DNA of 64,000 bases from Alphaproteobacteria bacterium (GTDB lineage Bacteria > Pseudomonadota > Alphaproteobacteria > Rhodobacterales > Rhodobacteraceae), in NCBI GenBank assembly GCA_030427405.1, contig JAUHXK010000004.1, positions 1-64,000 of the forward strand. The letters run 5' to 3'. Every line of letters begins with the position of its first letter. Position 1 is the first letter of the stretch. The translations under genes and the position numbers were made by a program. Below, piece after piece: positions 1 through 10,517 of the stretch. Under the pieces are notes generated by a model that had not been told where the DNA came from, did not search any database, and saw only the letters and a list, made by a program, of their open reading frames with translations.

Positions 1-993
1 GCAGGTGGCAACCTGACCCGCTATATCCCGATCCCGAACTCGCCGCATGGTGTAAACGCAGCACCCGACAAGAAACACATCATGATCAACGGCAAGCTGT
101 CGCCGACCGTTTCCGTGATCGATGTGGAAAAAGTCGACGCACTGTTTGCCGACAACGCCGATCCGCGCTCGGCCATCGTGGCGGAACCGCAGCTGGGTCT
201 TGGCCCGCTTCACACTGCGTTTGACGGCAAGGGCAACGCCTATACCACCCTGTTCCTGGACAGCCAGGTGGTGAAATGGGACATCGCCAAGGCGATCGAA
301 GCCTATGCCGGTGCAGATGTTGATCCGATCCTTGACAAGGTCGACGTGCAGTACCAGCCGGGCCACAACTCGACCTCGATGGGTGAAACCGCCGAGGCTG
401 ACGGCAAGTGGCTGATTTCGATGAACAAGTTCTCGAAAGACCGGTTCCTGAATGTCGGGCCACTCAAGCCTGAAAACGAGCAGTTGATCGACATCTCGGG
501 CGACAAGATGAAGGTGGTCCATGACGGCCCGACTTTTGCGGAACCGCATGACTCGATCATCGTGCACCGGTCCAAGGTCAACCCGGTCAATGTCTGGGAT
601 CGCAACGACCCGACGTGGGAAGACGCGCGTAAACAGGCCGAGGCCGATGGTGTAGACCTGGAATATGGCGCGGATGAGCCGATCCGGGATGGTAACAAGG
701 TCCGGGTCTATATGACCTCGGTCGCGCCGACCTTCAGCCTTGAGAAGTTCACCGTCAAGCAGGGGGACGAGGTCACGGTCTATGTCACCAACCTGGATGA
801 TGTGGACGACGTGACCCATGGCTTCTGCATGGCCAATTTCGGTGTCGCGATGGAAGTCGCGCCGCAGGCGACCGCCTCGGTCACCTTCATTGCGGATCGT
901 CCGGGCGTGCACTGGTTCTATTGCCAGTGGTTCTGCCACGCGCTGCATATGGAGATGCGCGGCCGCATGTTTGTTGAGCCGCGGAGCGCCTAA
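1..993 (+). CDS. nosZ: Nitrous-oxide reductase NosZ, C-terminal part (5' truncated by window edge)
   Basis: Frame is open from base 1 ([41 protein letters not shown]...). C-terminal CuA motif [18 protein letters not shown]; followed by nosDFYLX. Confidence 0.97.
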   Translation, partial: AGGNLTRYIPIPNSPHGVNAAPDKKHIMINGKLSPTVSVIDVEKVDALFADNADPRSAIVAEPQLGLGPLHTAFDGKGNAYTTLFLDSQVVKWDIAKAIEAYAGADVDPILDKVDVQYQPGHNSTSMGETAEADGKWLISMNKFSKDRFLNVGPLKPENEQLIDISGDKMKVVHDGPTFAEPHDSIIVHRSKVNPVNVWDRNDPTWEDARKQAEADGVDLEYGADEPIRDGNKVRVYMTSVAPTFSLEKFTVKQGDEVTVYVTNLDDVDDVTHGFCMANFGVAMEVAPQATASVTFIADRPGVHWFYCQWFCHALHMEMRGRMFVEPRSA

Positions 994-996
994 GCC

Positions 997-2253
997 ATGC
1001 GTTGGTCCCTGCTCATACCGCTCCTGCTCGGCTCGCCCCTTTGGGCGGCGGATTGGGATGTGCCCAACCGGGCGGGGGCCATCACCGAAATACTGGCGCA
1101 GGCGGCGGATGGGGACACCCTCCGCCTGCGCCCCGGTGTCTACACCGAAACACTGGTTCTGGACCGGCCCATCACGCTAGATGGGCTGGGGCAGGCCACC
1201 ATCGACGGGCAAGGTGAGGGCAGCGTCATTACCGTGACCGGGCCGGGCGTGACTGTGCGCGGTCTGACAGTGATCGGTTCCGGCTCAAGCCATGACAGGA
1301 TCGACAGCGGCATCCAGCTGACCAAGACGGCCCATGCGCCGGTGGTCGAGGATAACGTGCTGCTGGGCAACCTTTATGGCGTCGACATCCATGGTGCGAA
1401 GGACAGCATCGTACGTGGCAACCGGATCGAAGGCCGCCAGGACCAGCGGATGAATGACCGCGGCAATGGTGTCTATGTCTGGAACGCGCCGGGTGCGCGG
1501 GTGGAAGACAATGACATCCGGTACGGGCGCGACGGGATCTTTGTGAACTCGTCCAAAAAGAACGCATTCACCGGCAACCTGTTCCGCGATCTGCGCTTTG
1601 CCGTGCACTATATGTATGCCGACAACTCGGTGGTCAGCGACAATGTCTCGATCGGCAACGATCTGGGCTATGCGGTGATGTTCACAACCAATGTGACCGT
1701 GGCCAACAATGTCTCGATCAATGACCGCGAACATGGCGTAATGCTGAACTATGCCAACAAGAGCGTCATTACCGGCAATGTGGTGAAAGGTGCCAAGGAG
1801 AAATGCACCTTTCTCTATAACTCCAACAAGAACGAATTTAGCGACAACTGGTTCGAAGGCTGCGGTATCGGTATCCACTTTACCGCTGGGAGTGAGCGCA
1901 ATCGCATCGTTGGCAATTCCTTCATCGGCAACCGGACGCAGGTAAAATATGTCTCGACCAAATGGGTCGAGTGGTCAGAAGACGGGCGCGGCAATTACTG
2001 GTCCGATTTTGCCGCCTATGATGTGGACGGCAACGGCATTGCCGATGCCCCTTATCGCCCCAATGACAGTATGGACCATGTGCTGTGGACCCAACCCGCA
2101 GCCAAACTGTTGCTCGGCTCGCCTGCCGTGCAGCTGGTGCGCTGGTCGCAATCGGCCTTTCCGGCACTGTTGCCGGGGGGGGTGATGGACAGCAACCCAT
2201 TAATGCAAGCCCCTGAACCCCCAGCAATGAAAAAGGTGCCTCATGACGGATAA
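997..2253 (+). CDS. nosD: NosD, periplasmic copper-binding/beta-helix protein
   Basis: Signal peptide plus repeated right-handed beta-helix turns (NSVVSDNVSIGNDLGYAVMFTTNVTVANN...); located between nosZ and nosF. Confidence 0.95.
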   Translation: MRWSLLIPLLLGSPLWAADWDVPNRAGAITEILAQAADGDTLRLRPGVYTETLVLDRPITLDGLGQATIDGQGEGSVITVTGPGVTVRGLTVIGSGSSHDRIDSGIQLTKTAHAPVVEDNVLLGNLYGVDIHGAKDSIVRGNRIEGRQDQRMNDRGNGVYVWNAPGARVEDNDIRYGRDGIFVNSSKKNAFTGNLFRDLRFAVHYMYADNSVVSDNVSIGNDLGYAVMFTTNVTVANNVSINDREHGVMLNYANKSVITGNVVKGAKEKCTFLYNSNKNEFSDNWFEGCGIGIHFTAGSERNRIVGNSFIGNRTQVKYVSTKWVEWSEDGRGNYWSDFAAYDVDGNGIADAPYRPNDSMDHVLWTQPAAKLLLGSPAVQLVRWSQSAFPALLPGGVMDSNPLMQAPEPPAMKKVPHDG

Positions 2254-3136
2254 GGCCCTGACGATAAACAACGTCTGCAAGAACCGGGGGAAAACCCGCG
2301 TTCTTGACGATATCACCCTGTCACTTGCCCCCGGACAGCGCGTCGCGCTGCTGGGCCATAACGGCGCGGGCAAGTCGACGCTGATCAAATCCATCCTCGG
2401 CCTGACGCCGATCCAGGACGGCGCCATTCTGATTGGTGATGCCACCCCCGGCAGCGCGCAGGCACGGCGCGAGACGGCCTATCTGCCCGAGGCGGTTTCA
2501 TTCCATCCCGCCCTCACCGGCCGCGAGCAGTTGACCCTGTTTGCCAAGCTTTCCGGGGCCAAAGCCGATGTGCCCGGCCTGCTGGATCGTGTTGGTCTGA
2601 GCGACGCGCTTGACCGTCGGATCGGAACCTATTCCAAGGGGATGCGGCAACGTCTGGGGTTGGCTCAGGTGCTGCTGGGTCAGCCGAAAGTGGCGCTGCT
2701 GGATGAGCCAACATCAGGCTTGGACCCGATTTCCCGACAGGACCTGTATGCCATCATCGACGAGTTGGCGGCGCAAGGCACCGCTGTCCTGATTGCCAGC
2801 CATGCCTTGACCGAGGTCGAGGCCCGCACAGACCGCATCGCAATCATGCGCAAAGGCCGGATGGTCGCCAATGACACGCTGAGCAGCCTTTCGGCGCTGG
2901 CGGGTCTGCCCATCCGACTGCGGGTCCGTGCCAGTGCCAACGCCGATGCCTTGGCCGCCGAGTTGGGCGGCAACCGGATCAACGGGGCCTCGGTGGAACT
3001 GCTGTGTTCCCCCGATGACAAAATGGAGGCCCTGCGCCGGATCGCCGGACTGGGCGATGCGGTCGCGGATGTCGAGATGACCCCGCCCAAGTTGGAAGAC
3101 CTCTATCGCCATTACGCACAGGAGGATTTGCAATGA
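2243..3136 (+). CDS. nosF: NosF, ABC transporter ATP-binding protein
   Basis: Walker A GHNGAGKST, YSKGMRQRLGLAQVLL signature, LLDEPTSGLDP Walker B; overlaps nosD by 11 bp. Confidence 0.95.
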   Translation: MTDKALTINNVCKNRGKTRVLDDITLSLAPGQRVALLGHNGAGKSTLIKSILGLTPIQDGAILIGDATPGSAQARRETAYLPEAVSFHPALTGREQLTLFAKLSGAKADVPGLLDRVGLSDALDRRIGTYSKGMRQRLGLAQVLLGQPKVALLDEPTSGLDPISRQDLYAIIDELAAQGTAVLIASHALTEVEARTDRIAIMRKGRMVANDTLSSLSALAGLPIRLRVRASANADALAAELGGNRINGASVELLCSPDDKMEALRRIAGLGDAVADVEMTPPKLEDLYRHYAQEDLQ

Positions 3137-3954
3137 CCCGCTTCCTCGCCATCACCCGCACAGAAATGCTGATCCTGCGCCGCAACCGCTGGCTGCTGGT
3201 CGCGACGCTGATCATGGTGCTGTTCGCGCTGGCGCTGACCTTTGCAGGCAGCGCGCCAACCGGCACGTTGGGCGTCGATATGCTGACCGTCTCGGTTGCG
3301 TCGATGACCACGCTGTCGGTCTATCTCGCGCCGCTCTTGGCGCTGATGATCGCCTTTGATGCCATCGCAGGCGACGTGGACCGGGGCAGCCTGTCATTGC
3401 TGCTGTCCTATCCGGCGGGGCGCGGAGAAATCCTGCTGGGCAAGTTCACCGCCCATCTGGCCGCGCTGGCTTTTGCCATGACCATCGGTTTTGGCACCGC
3501 AGGCGCGGTGGCCGCGTTCTTTGGCGGTGCGGGCCCCGAAAGCCTGATGGCGCTAGTCCGCCTCATACTCACATCCATCCTGCTGGGCGCCGTCTTTCTG
3601 GCGCTGGGATACCTGCTGTCCGCCCTGGCGAGGGGAGCCACGGCAGCAGCAGGTTTGTCGGCCGGGCTCTGGCTGGTTTTTGTCGTCCTCTATGATCTGG
3701 GCCTGTTGGGGGCCGTCGTCATGGACAAGGGCGGCACCTTCACCCAATCCGTCTTTCCATGGGTGATGGTAGCCAACCCGGCCGACGCATTCCGTCTGTG
3801 GAACATTGCCGCAACCGAGGGTGTCGCCATCACTTCGGGCATGACCGGGGCCGCGCAGGCGCTGCCGGTCTGGGCCGCGCCCGCCTCGCTGCTGATCTGG
3901 CCGGTGCTGGGCTTTGCCCTTGCCCGGCTGGCGTTCCGGAAGGTCGAGCCATGA
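3133..3954 (+). CDS. nosY: NosY, ABC transporter permease
   Basis: Multi-TM protein starting MTRFLAITRTEMLILRRNRW; 4-bp overlap with nosF. Confidence 0.94.
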   Translation: MTRFLAITRTEMLILRRNRWLLVATLIMVLFALALTFAGSAPTGTLGVDMLTVSVASMTTLSVYLAPLLALMIAFDAIAGDVDRGSLSLLLSYPAGRGEILLGKFTAHLAALAFAMTIGFGTAGAVAAFFGGAGPESLMALVRLILTSILLGAVFLALGYLLSALARGATAAAGLSAGLWLVFVVLYDLGLLGAVVMDKGGTFTQSVFPWVMVANPADAFRLWNIAATEGVAITSGMTGAAQALPVWAAPASLLIWPVLGFALARLAFRKVEP

Positions 3955-4466
3955 AGCGCCTGTGCCTGATCGCGCTGGTCGCACTGGCGGCCTGCAAGGA
4001 AGACGTGGCCGAGGCCCCGGACCCCGTTGACCTGACCCCGGACGCGCTGAGCTATTTCTGCCAGATGAACATCGCCGAGCATGGCGGGCCAAAAGGGCAG
4101 ATCCATCTTAAGGGCCACCCCGTCCCGCTGTTCTTTGCCCAGGTGCGCGACATGGTGGCTTACCTCAAAAGCCCCGAGCGTGATGCCGATATTACCGCGA
4201 TCTATGTCAGTGACATGGGGGCCGCCTCAAACTGGAACCAACCCGGTATTTCCAATTGGATCAATGCTGACGGTGCTATCTTTGTCGTTGGCTCGAACGT
4301 GGCTGGCGGCATGGGTGCCCCAGAAATCGTACCCTTCGCGGATCGTGACGCCGCTATTGCATTTTCCGACCGATACGGCGGATCGACCATGCCGCTGCCG
4401 GAAATCCCGGAAGACGAGGTGCTTGGCCCCGTCGATCTGGACCTGAAACTGGAGACCCCCGAATGA
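3951..4466 (+). CDS. nosL: NosL, copper chaperone lipoprotein
   Basis: Lipobox ALVALAACKED, then CQMNIAEHGGPKGQIHLKG typical of NosL. Start chosen at the ATGA overlap with nosY instead of the longer ORF start at 3759. Confidence 0.93.
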   Translation: MKRLCLIALVALAACKEDVAEAPDPVDLTPDALSYFCQMNIAEHGGPKGQIHLKGHPVPLFFAQVRDMVAYLKSPERDADITAIYVSDMGAASNWNQPGISNWINADGAIFVVGSNVAGGMGAPEIVPFADRDAAIAFSDRYGGSTMPLPEIPEDEVLGPVDLDLKLETPE

Positions 4467-5365
4467 CCCGGATGAGCCGCCGCCGTTTCCTGACAGTTTC
4501 TGCCGCCTGCGCGGCGTTGCCCGCCATCCCGTCCTCTGCCCAGACGGCCCGATGGCAGGGGACAGCTTTGGGCGCATCGGCAAGCCTGCGCCTCGAAGGT
4601 TTGACGGACACCCAGGCCGCGCCAATCATTGCCGCGGTCGAGGCCGAGCTTGAACGGCTGGAGCTGATTTTCAGCCTGTACAGGACAGAGTCCGAGCTGA
4701 CCCGGCTGAATGGTCAGGGGTTTCTGAATGCCCCTTCGCCGGAATTGTTGAGCGTTTTGAGCCTGTGTTCAGCCCTGCATGATGCCACGGGTGGGGCCTT
4801 TGACCCGACTGTGCAACCACTGTGGAAGGCTGCGGCAATGGGCGCAGACAGGGCAGACCTGCGAAAAGCGCGGTTGCTTGTCGGTTGGCGGGCCGTGTCA
4901 GTCCGGCCCGACCGGATCGACCTGGGCGTGGCCGGTCAGTCGGCCCTGACCCTGAACGGTATCGCGCAGGGCGAAATAACCGACCGGATTGTCGCGCTGC
5001 TCAAAGGGTATGGGCTGCGGGACATTCTTGTGGACATGGGCGAGGTTGCCGCGATGGGCCTGCGCGCCGATCGCACGAACTGGAAAGTCGGCCTGTCCAG
5101 CCCGGACGGGATAGTACGGCAAAGGATCACCCTGCAAGACCGCGCGGTGGCTACGTCCGCGCCTGCGGGGACCATGCTGACTGCCAGCCAGGGCCACATC
5201 GTCGGCCCGGGCGGGCAGGTGGCCCGGCATCAGCTTGTATCCGTCTCTGCGCCCCGAGCTGCTGTGGCAGATGGGTTGTCGACGGCGCTGTGCCTGATGC
5301 AATCTGACCAAATTGACCCGGCATTGTCGCACTTCCCCGGCGCACGCCTGGAATTTCTCATGTGA
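4463..5365 (+). CDS. nosX: NosX, ApbE-family FAD:protein FMN transferase
   Basis: Twin-arginine-like signal SRRRFLTVSAA; ApbE-like features (LNGIAQGEITDRI, ILVDMGEVAAMG); 4-bp overlap with nosL. Confidence 0.92.
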   Translation: MTRMSRRRFLTVSAACAALPAIPSSAQTARWQGTALGASASLRLEGLTDTQAAPIIAAVEAELERLELIFSLYRTESELTRLNGQGFLNAPSPELLSVLSLCSALHDATGGAFDPTVQPLWKAAAMGADRADLRKARLLVGWRAVSVRPDRIDLGVAGQSALTLNGIAQGEITDRIVALLKGYGLRDILVDMGEVAAMGLRADRTNWKVGLSSPDGIVRQRITLQDRAVATSAPAGTMLTASQGHIVGPGGQVARHQLVSVSAPRAAVADGLSTALCLMQSDQIDPALSHFPGARLEFLM

Positions 5366-5405
5366 CGCATCGTCTGACCATTTCGTGAAAACGCCCAGGT
5401 TTGGT

Positions 5406-5440
5406 GGGCTGGACCGATGGTCGGGGCCTCGGTCCAGCCC
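5406..5440. terminator. Bidirectional hairpin between convergent nosX and a small ORF
   Basis: Perfect 12-bp inverted repeat gggctggaccga ... tcggtccagccc. No long T-run, so terminator function is inferred. Confidence 0.55.
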
Positions 5441-5458
5441 GCCCGTCACCGCTTCCGG

Positions 5459-5617
5459 TCACTTGGGCGAGGGGGTCAGGCCTTTGGTCACCGGTTCAGC
5501 GGTCTGATCCGGGAAGGTCAGCGACGGGATAAGGTTTGTGCCCGGAACCCCCAGCGCCATCGCGGGCGCTGCAAGGGCGGCAAACGAGAATGACAGGGCG
5601 ATCATCAGGGGTTTCAT
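5459..5617 (-). CDS. Small secreted peptide (52 aa), uncharacterised
   Basis: Reverse-strand ORF not in the supplied track: MKPLMIALSFSFAALAAPAMALGVPGTNLIPSLTFPDQTAEPVTKGLTPSPK*, with a signal-peptide-like N-terminus. Confidence 0.6.
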   Translation of the reverse strand: MKPLMIALSFSFAALAAPAMALGVPGTNLIPSLTFPDQTAEPVTKGLTPSPK

Positions 5618-5632
5618 GGGGATACTCCAAAC

Positions 5633-5648
5633 TGAACTGTTTCGTTCA
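5633..5648. promoter_or_regulatory. Palindromic operator-like site 1
   Basis: tgaactgtttcgttca: TGAAC-N6-GTTCA inverted repeat, 15 bp upstream of the small minus-strand ORF. Confidence 0.55.
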
Positions 5649-5689
5649 ACTTAGGTGGGGTGAGGATGCGGCGCATTCAATGCAAAAAG

Positions 5690-5705
5690 TGAACTATTCG
5701 GTTCA
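5690..5705. promoter_or_regulatory. Palindromic operator-like site 2
   Basis: tgaactattcggttca: same TGAAC-N6-GTTCA pattern as site 1, 57 bp away. Confidence 0.55.
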
Positions 5706-5895
5706 TCAGATTGCATAGCGGGTATTCAAATTTGATTGGCAACGCAGGGATAACCCGCCCCCAGGCTGCGCGCGCTGCGAAAGCATGAATTTCAGGGCCT
5801 TCATTGCGTATGTCTGCCCGGTTCGGGATTGCCGGTCTTGCGACTGCGGCGGCAGACGGGTAAACGCCCTGCTTAAGCGTCTATGAGGTTTTCCG

Positions 5896-6183
5896 ATGTC
5901 GATTGACCAAAGCACCGCCGCCAAAGTGGCCAAACTGGCCCGGATCAAGGTCGAGGATGAAGCGCTGCCTGCTCTGGCAGCCGAATTCAACACCATCCTA
6001 GGGTTTATCGAGCAACTGAACGAGGTCGATGTCGACGGGGTCGAGCCCATGGTTTCGGTTGAACCCATGCGCCTGAAGCGTCGCGAGGACGTGGTGACCG
6101 ACGGAAACCAGCAGGACAAGGTTCTGGCCAACGCCCCCGACGCGCGCGAGGGCTTTTTCGCAGTCCCCAAAGTGGTGGAGTAA
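5896..6183 (+). CDS. gatC: Asp-tRNA(Asn)/Glu-tRNA(Gln) amidotransferase subunit C
   Basis: MSIDQSTAAKVAKLARIKVEDEALPALAAEFNTILGFIEQLNEVDVDGVEPM; precedes gatA. Confidence 0.96.
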   Translation: MSIDQSTAAKVAKLARIKVEDEALPALAAEFNTILGFIEQLNEVDVDGVEPMVSVEPMRLKRREDVVTDGNQQDKVLANAPDAREGFFAVPKVVE

Positions 6184-6186
6184 GAC

Positions 6187-7674
6187 ATGAGCGATCTGAA
6201 CAAACTGGGCCTGGCCGAGGCCCGCGACGCGCTGCGCGCCGGTGACGTGACCTCGGTTGAGCTGACCGAAGCCTGCCTCAAGGCCATTGATGACGCCGAC
6301 GCGCTGAACGCTTTTGTCCACAAAACGCCCGAGATCGCGCTGGAACGCGCCAGGGCGGCGGACGTAAGGATCAAGGCGGGCGACGCGCCGTCGATGTGCG
6401 GTCTGCCGATCGGCATCAAGGATCTGTTCTGCACCAAGGGCGTGCCTTCGCAGGCGGCCTCGAAAATCCTCGAAGGCTTTAAGCCAGAATACGAATCCAC
6501 CGTGTCGCAGCAACTGGCCGATGCCGGTGCGGTGATGCTGGGCAAGCTGAACATGGACGAATTCGCCATGGGAAGCAGCAACGAAACATCCGTTTACGGC
6601 AACGCGGTCAGCCCGTGGCGTCGCGGCAATGATGACGCGCAGCTGACACCGGGCGGCTCGTCGGGTGGTTCGGCTTCGGCCGTGGCCGCTGACCTGTGTC
6701 TGGCGGCGACCGGCACGGATACCGGCGGCTCGATCCGTCAGCCTGCCGCGTTCACCGGCATCACCGGCATCAAGCCGACCTATGGCCGTTGCTCGCGCTG
6801 GGGTATCGTGGCTTTTGCCTCCTCGCTGGATCAGGCTGGCCCGATGACCAAGAACGTGCGCGACGCGGCGATCATGTTGGAAACCATGTGTGGACACGAT
6901 CCCAAGGATTCCACCAGTGCCGAACTGGCCGTGCCGAATTTTGAGGCGATGCTGACCGGCGACATCAAAGGCAAAAAGATCGGTATCCCCAAGGAATACC
7001 GTATGGACGGTATGCCCGCCGAGATCGAAAAGCTCTGGGCCGATGGGGCCGAGATGCTAAAGGCTGCGGGCGCCGAGATCGTCGATATCTCGCTGCCGCA
7101 CACCAAATATGCGTTGCCTGCGTATTATGTGATTGCACCGGCCGAGGCGTCCTCGAACCTCGCCCGCTATGATGGTGTGCGTTATGGCCGCCGGGCGCAA
7201 CTGGCGCAGGGCGATGGCATCACCGAGATGTACGAAAAGACCCGCGCCGAAGGGTTCGGTCACGAAGTGCAGCGCCGCGTCATGGTCGGTACCTATGTGC
7301 TGTCCGCGGGCTTCTACGATGCCTATTACAACCGCGCGCGCCGCGTCCGTACCCTGATCAAGAAAGACTTCGAAGATGTCTTTGCCGCAGGTGTTGACGC
7401 GATCCTGACCCCGGCCACACCGTCGGCGTCCTTTGGCCTGGGCGAGATGACCGAGGCCGATCCGGTTCAGATGTACCTGAACGACGTCTTCACCGTGACC
7501 GTGAACCTCGCCGGGCTTCCCGGTGTGTCCGTACCTGCGGGCCTGGACGGGCACGGCCTGCCGTTGGGGCTTCAGCTGATCGGGCGTCCCTGGCAAGAGG
7601 GCGATCTGCTCAACACCGCCTACGCGCTGGAAAACGCCGCGGGCTTTGTGGCAAAACCCGGCAAATGGTGGTAA
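6187..7674 (+). CDS. gatA: Asp-tRNA(Asn)/Glu-tRNA(Gln) amidotransferase subunit A
   Basis: Amidase signature [37 protein letters not shown]. Confidence 0.98.
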   Translation: MSDLNKLGLAEARDALRAGDVTSVELTEACLKAIDDADALNAFVHKTPEIALERARAADVRIKAGDAPSMCGLPIGIKDLFCTKGVPSQAASKILEGFKPEYESTVSQQLADAGAVMLGKLNMDEFAMGSSNETSVYGNAVSPWRRGNDDAQLTPGGSSGGSASAVAADLCLAATGTDTGGSIRQPAAFTGITGIKPTYGRCSRWGIVAFASSLDQAGPMTKNVRDAAIMLETMCGHDPKDSTSAELAVPNFEAMLTGDIKGKKIGIPKEYRMDGMPAEIEKLWADGAEMLKAAGAEIVDISLPHTKYALPAYYVIAPAEASSNLARYDGVRYGRRAQLAQGDGITEMYEKTRAEGFGHEVQRRVMVGTYVLSAGFYDAYYNRARRVRTLIKKDFEDVFAAGVDAILTPATPSASFGLGEMTEADPVQMYLNDVFTVTVNLAGLPGVSVPAGLDGHGLPLGLQLIGRPWQEGDLLNTAYALENAAGFVAKPGKWW

Positions 7675-7714
7675 GCCTCGCGGCAAGCAAGGCAAAGCAG
7701 AACGGAGCAGCGAA

Positions 7715-8404
7715 ATGCGCAAAATGCTTGTGATCCCCGCATTCGGATTGCTGGCGGCATGCGACACGGTCGCACCGGTTGCAGGAACAGGGTTCAACAC
7801 ACCCGCCTACCAGGCCCAACGCGAGGCGCAACTGGCGGGTCAGGGGGCGACGGGTGATCTGCTTTTGCCACCCGCCACGGTTTCGCAATCCCCGCTGTCG
7901 GCCACTGGCGATGGCACGGCATCCGACATTGCCGACCAGACCGCCGCGGCGCTGGCCAGCACCTCGGCGCAATCGACCGTTCCCGCACCGGTGCCCGGAA
8001 CGCCGACCAATCCAGGGATATCCGACGAACAGGATTTTGCAGCGGTCTCGGAACGGCGCAGCATCGAAACAGATGCGCAGCGGATCGAACAGAACCGCCA
8101 GACCTACGAAGTTGTCGCGCCCACGGCCGTACCGCAGCGCGGTCAGGACGGCCAGCCGAATATCGTCCAATATGCGCTGTCCACGACCAACCCCGTGGGC
8201 ACCCAACTATACAGCCGCGCGGGCTTCAACCTGCAGGCCAAGGCGCAACGCAACTGCGCCAGGTACCCGTCTCCTGATCAGGCCCAGATCGCATTCCTGA
8301 CCAATGGCGGGCCAGACCGCGATCGCAAGGGGCTGGATCCCGACGGCGACGGTTTTGCCTGCGCCTGGGACCCCAGCCCGTTCCGAAGTGCTGTCAGCAA
8401 CTGA
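7715..8404 (+). CDS. Lipoprotein with C-terminal excalibur-like calcium-binding motif
   Basis: Lipobox LLAACDT; C-terminal NCARYPSPDQAQIAFL...GGPDRDRKGLDPDGDGFACAWDP resembles the excalibur motif. Confidence 0.75.
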   Translation: MRKMLVIPAFGLLAACDTVAPVAGTGFNTPAYQAQREAQLAGQGATGDLLLPPATVSQSPLSATGDGTASDIADQTAAALASTSAQSTVPAPVPGTPTNPGISDEQDFAAVSERRSIETDAQRIEQNRQTYEVVAPTAVPQRGQDGQPNIVQYALSTTNPVGTQLYSRAGFNLQAKAQRNCARYPSPDQAQIAFLTNGGPDRDRKGLDPDGDGFACAWDPSPFRSAVSN

Positions 8405-9074
8405 ACCCGTGACGCCGATCTGGCACCCGTCGCCGAATTTCGGCCCACGGCGGGACGGGCTGCAACCGACGCTGGTGGTCCTGCACTATACGGCTATGGG
8501 TGATGCGGAATCAGCGCTCAGGCGCCTGTGCGACCCCGCCGCCGAGGTGTCGGCCCATTACCTCATCGGAAATGATGGATGCCTGTGGCAAATGGTGCGC
8601 GAACAGGACCGTGCCTGGCACGCCGGTGCAGGCACGTGGTGCGGGATGGAAGACATCAATTCCCGGTCCATCGGGATCGAGCTTGATAACACCGGCGCCC
8701 ATCCTTTCTCCGAACCACAAATGGCAACATTGGAAGAACTGCTCGTGTCCCTCATGAACCGCTGGGCAATCCACGCCGAGGGTGTCATCGGCCATTCCGA
8801 CATGGCGCCGGGCCGAAAAATTGACCCCGGCTTGCGGTTTGACTGGCAAAGGCTCGAACGGCAGGGCCTGGCGGCCCCCCGTGGCACGCCTCCGGCCCAA
8901 GACCCCGAAACAATGGACAGGTTTCGCGCACTGGCGCAACAACGCGGCTATGGCACTGACGTGCCCGACGAGACCCTTCTGGCCGCAACGCGCGCGCGTT
9001 ACCGGCCCTGGGGAACCGGTCCGCTTGATCAGGCCGATCTGGTCGCAGTGTCGGTTGGCTCAGGGCGAACCTGA
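8388..9074 (+). CDS. N-acetylmuramoyl-L-alanine amidase (AmpD-like)
   Basis: LVVLHYTAMG, SAHYLIGNDG, WHAGAGTW, SIGIELDN, IGHSDMAPGRKIDPG. GTG start at 8388 or 8409. Confidence 0.9.
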   Translation: MLSATEPVTPIWHPSPNFGPRRDGLQPTLVVLHYTAMGDAESALRRLCDPAAEVSAHYLIGNDGCLWQMVREQDRAWHAGAGTWCGMEDINSRSIGIELDNTGAHPFSEPQMATLEELLVSLMNRWAIHAEGVIGHSDMAPGRKIDPGLRFDWQRLERQGLAAPRGTPPAQDPETMDRFRALAQQRGYGTDVPDETLLAATRARYRPWGTGPLDQADLVAVSVGSGRT

Positions 9075-9080
9075 TCCGCT

Positions 9081-9147
9081 CTTCATCTGGCTGAAAATAT
9101 CCCGGGGATGAATTGGCCAAAGGCCAAGAAGGGGCTGGCCCCTTTGC
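9081..9147 (+). repeat. Dispersed 3'-end element, copy a
   Basis: CTTCATCTGGCTGAAAATATCCCGGGGATGAATTGGCCAAAGGCCAAGAAGGGGCTGGCCCCTT; box plus hairpin TTGGCC-AAA-GGCCAA and hairpin AAGGGG-CTGG-CCCCTT; 6 bp after the amidase stop. Confidence 0.75.
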
Positions 9148-9192
9148 CTTTCCACCCTTGACGCGGCACAGCGTGACGCATACCCAAACCCG

Positions 9193-9592
9193 GCGCGGAG
9201 GGCCGGATGACCGCTGGGGCCAAACGGCCCGAGAGGAAAGTCCGGACTCCACAAGACAACGGTGCCGGGTAACGCCCGGGCGGGGCAACCCGACGGAAAG
9301 CGCCACAGAAATCAGACCGCCTGCGACCTTGGTCAAAGGTAAGGGTGAAACGGTGGGGTAAGAGCCCACCGCGCCCCTGGCAACAGGGGCGGCACGGCAA
9401 GCCCCACCGGGAGCAATGCCAAATAGGGTCCCCGCGCGGGTTGGTCGGTGCAAGCCGATACCACCGCTAAGCGCGTCTTGGCCGAGAGGGACCGGGTTGG
9501 CAGCTTGAGCCGCGCAGCAATGCGCGGCCTAGAGGAATGGTCATCAAAGGGGGTAACCCCGGAACAGGATCCGGCTTACAGGCCCTCCGCGC
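9193..9592 (+). ncRNA. rnpB: RNase P RNA, bacterial class A
   Basis: P1 pairing gcgcggagggcc/ggccctccgcgc; conserved gaggaaagtccggactcc; 3' agaggaatggtcatca, ggggtaacccc and acaggatccggcttaca. Confidence 0.95.
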
Positions 9593-9697
9593 AGATACTT
9601 CCAGCCTCTTCGCCCCGCACCGAAAATCCCACGGTACCCGTGTATCGGTTCAAATGCTAAGCTGCCCCACAGAAACCTCAAACCCGGGAGGAGCGTT

Positions 9698-10405
9698 ATG
9701 AGTTTCATGAAGGCATTGGCGTCGGTCGCTGTCGGTTTCGCAGCGGCGAAAGGTCTTGAGAAATACAAGGAAATGGGCGGTATGGCCGGATTGCAGGACA
9801 TGTTGCAGGGCTCGGGCGGCAGTATGGGAATGGATCAGCTTGGCAAGATGGCGGAACAATTCGGAATGCCGGGCGGCGCATCAGGTCTGCAGGATATGTT
9901 CGGAAAAATGGGGTTGGGCGGGGGCGCTGCCGGTGCCGCCGGGCTGGGCGGATTGCTGAACGCCATGCAGGGGGCCGCCAAAACTGGCAGCCAGCAAACC
10001 GCAGACATGATGGATACCGTCTTTCAGGGAACACCCGCCGGGGCCGCGATTGAACAGCAGGCCAAACTGATGCTGCGCGCAATGATCCAGGCCGCCAAGG
10101 CGGATGGTGAACTGGACGAGCAAGAGAAACAGACCATCATCGGTGAGCTTGGCGAAGACATCAGCGATGACGAGCGCGCCTTTGTGCTGGACCAGCTCGA
10201 AGCACCGGTCGACGTGATGGGATTGGCGGCCGAGGCCGGCGCACCATTGAAGACCCAGGTCTATGCCACATCTCTGGCCGCGATTCGGTTGGACAACCAG
10301 CAAGAGGCAGCCTATCTGCTGCAACTGGCAACGGCTTTGGGCCTGTCCGACGCGGAACGCGACCAGATTCATGAGTATATGGGCGCGCCCAAACTCTCGA
10401 CCTAA
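9698..10405 (+). CDS. DUF533/TerB-like protein
   Basis: C-terminal [48 protein letters not shown] and Gly/Met-rich N-terminus typical of the DUF533 family. Confidence 0.8.
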   Translation: MSFMKALASVAVGFAAAKGLEKYKEMGGMAGLQDMLQGSGGSMGMDQLGKMAEQFGMPGGASGLQDMFGKMGLGGGAAGAAGLGGLLNAMQGAAKTGSQQTADMMDTVFQGTPAGAAIEQQAKLMLRAMIQAAKADGELDEQEKQTIIGELGEDISDDERAFVLDQLEAPVDVMGLAAEAGAPLKTQVYATSLAAIRLDNQQEAAYLLQLATALGLSDAERDQIHEYMGAPKLST

Positions 10406-10494
10406 GGTACGGGTCATTTCCGAAGGTCCTTGCGGCCGATTGGTCTTGACACGGGCCGTGCAGCGCGTAAAAGCGCACGCTCAAGAGGATTCAA

Positions 10495-10517
10495 CCGAAA
10501 GGCCCCTGCCTTTTCGG
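10495..10517 (+). promoter_or_regulatory. 5'UTR hairpin upstream of rpmG
   Basis: ccgaaaggc-ccct-gccttttcgg, ending about 15 nt before the rpmG ATG. Confidence 0.4.

Noticed and set aside
9060-9660. Several ORFs across the rnpB region
   Set aside because: The region folds as RNase P RNA with conserved motifs; ORFs here are spurious.
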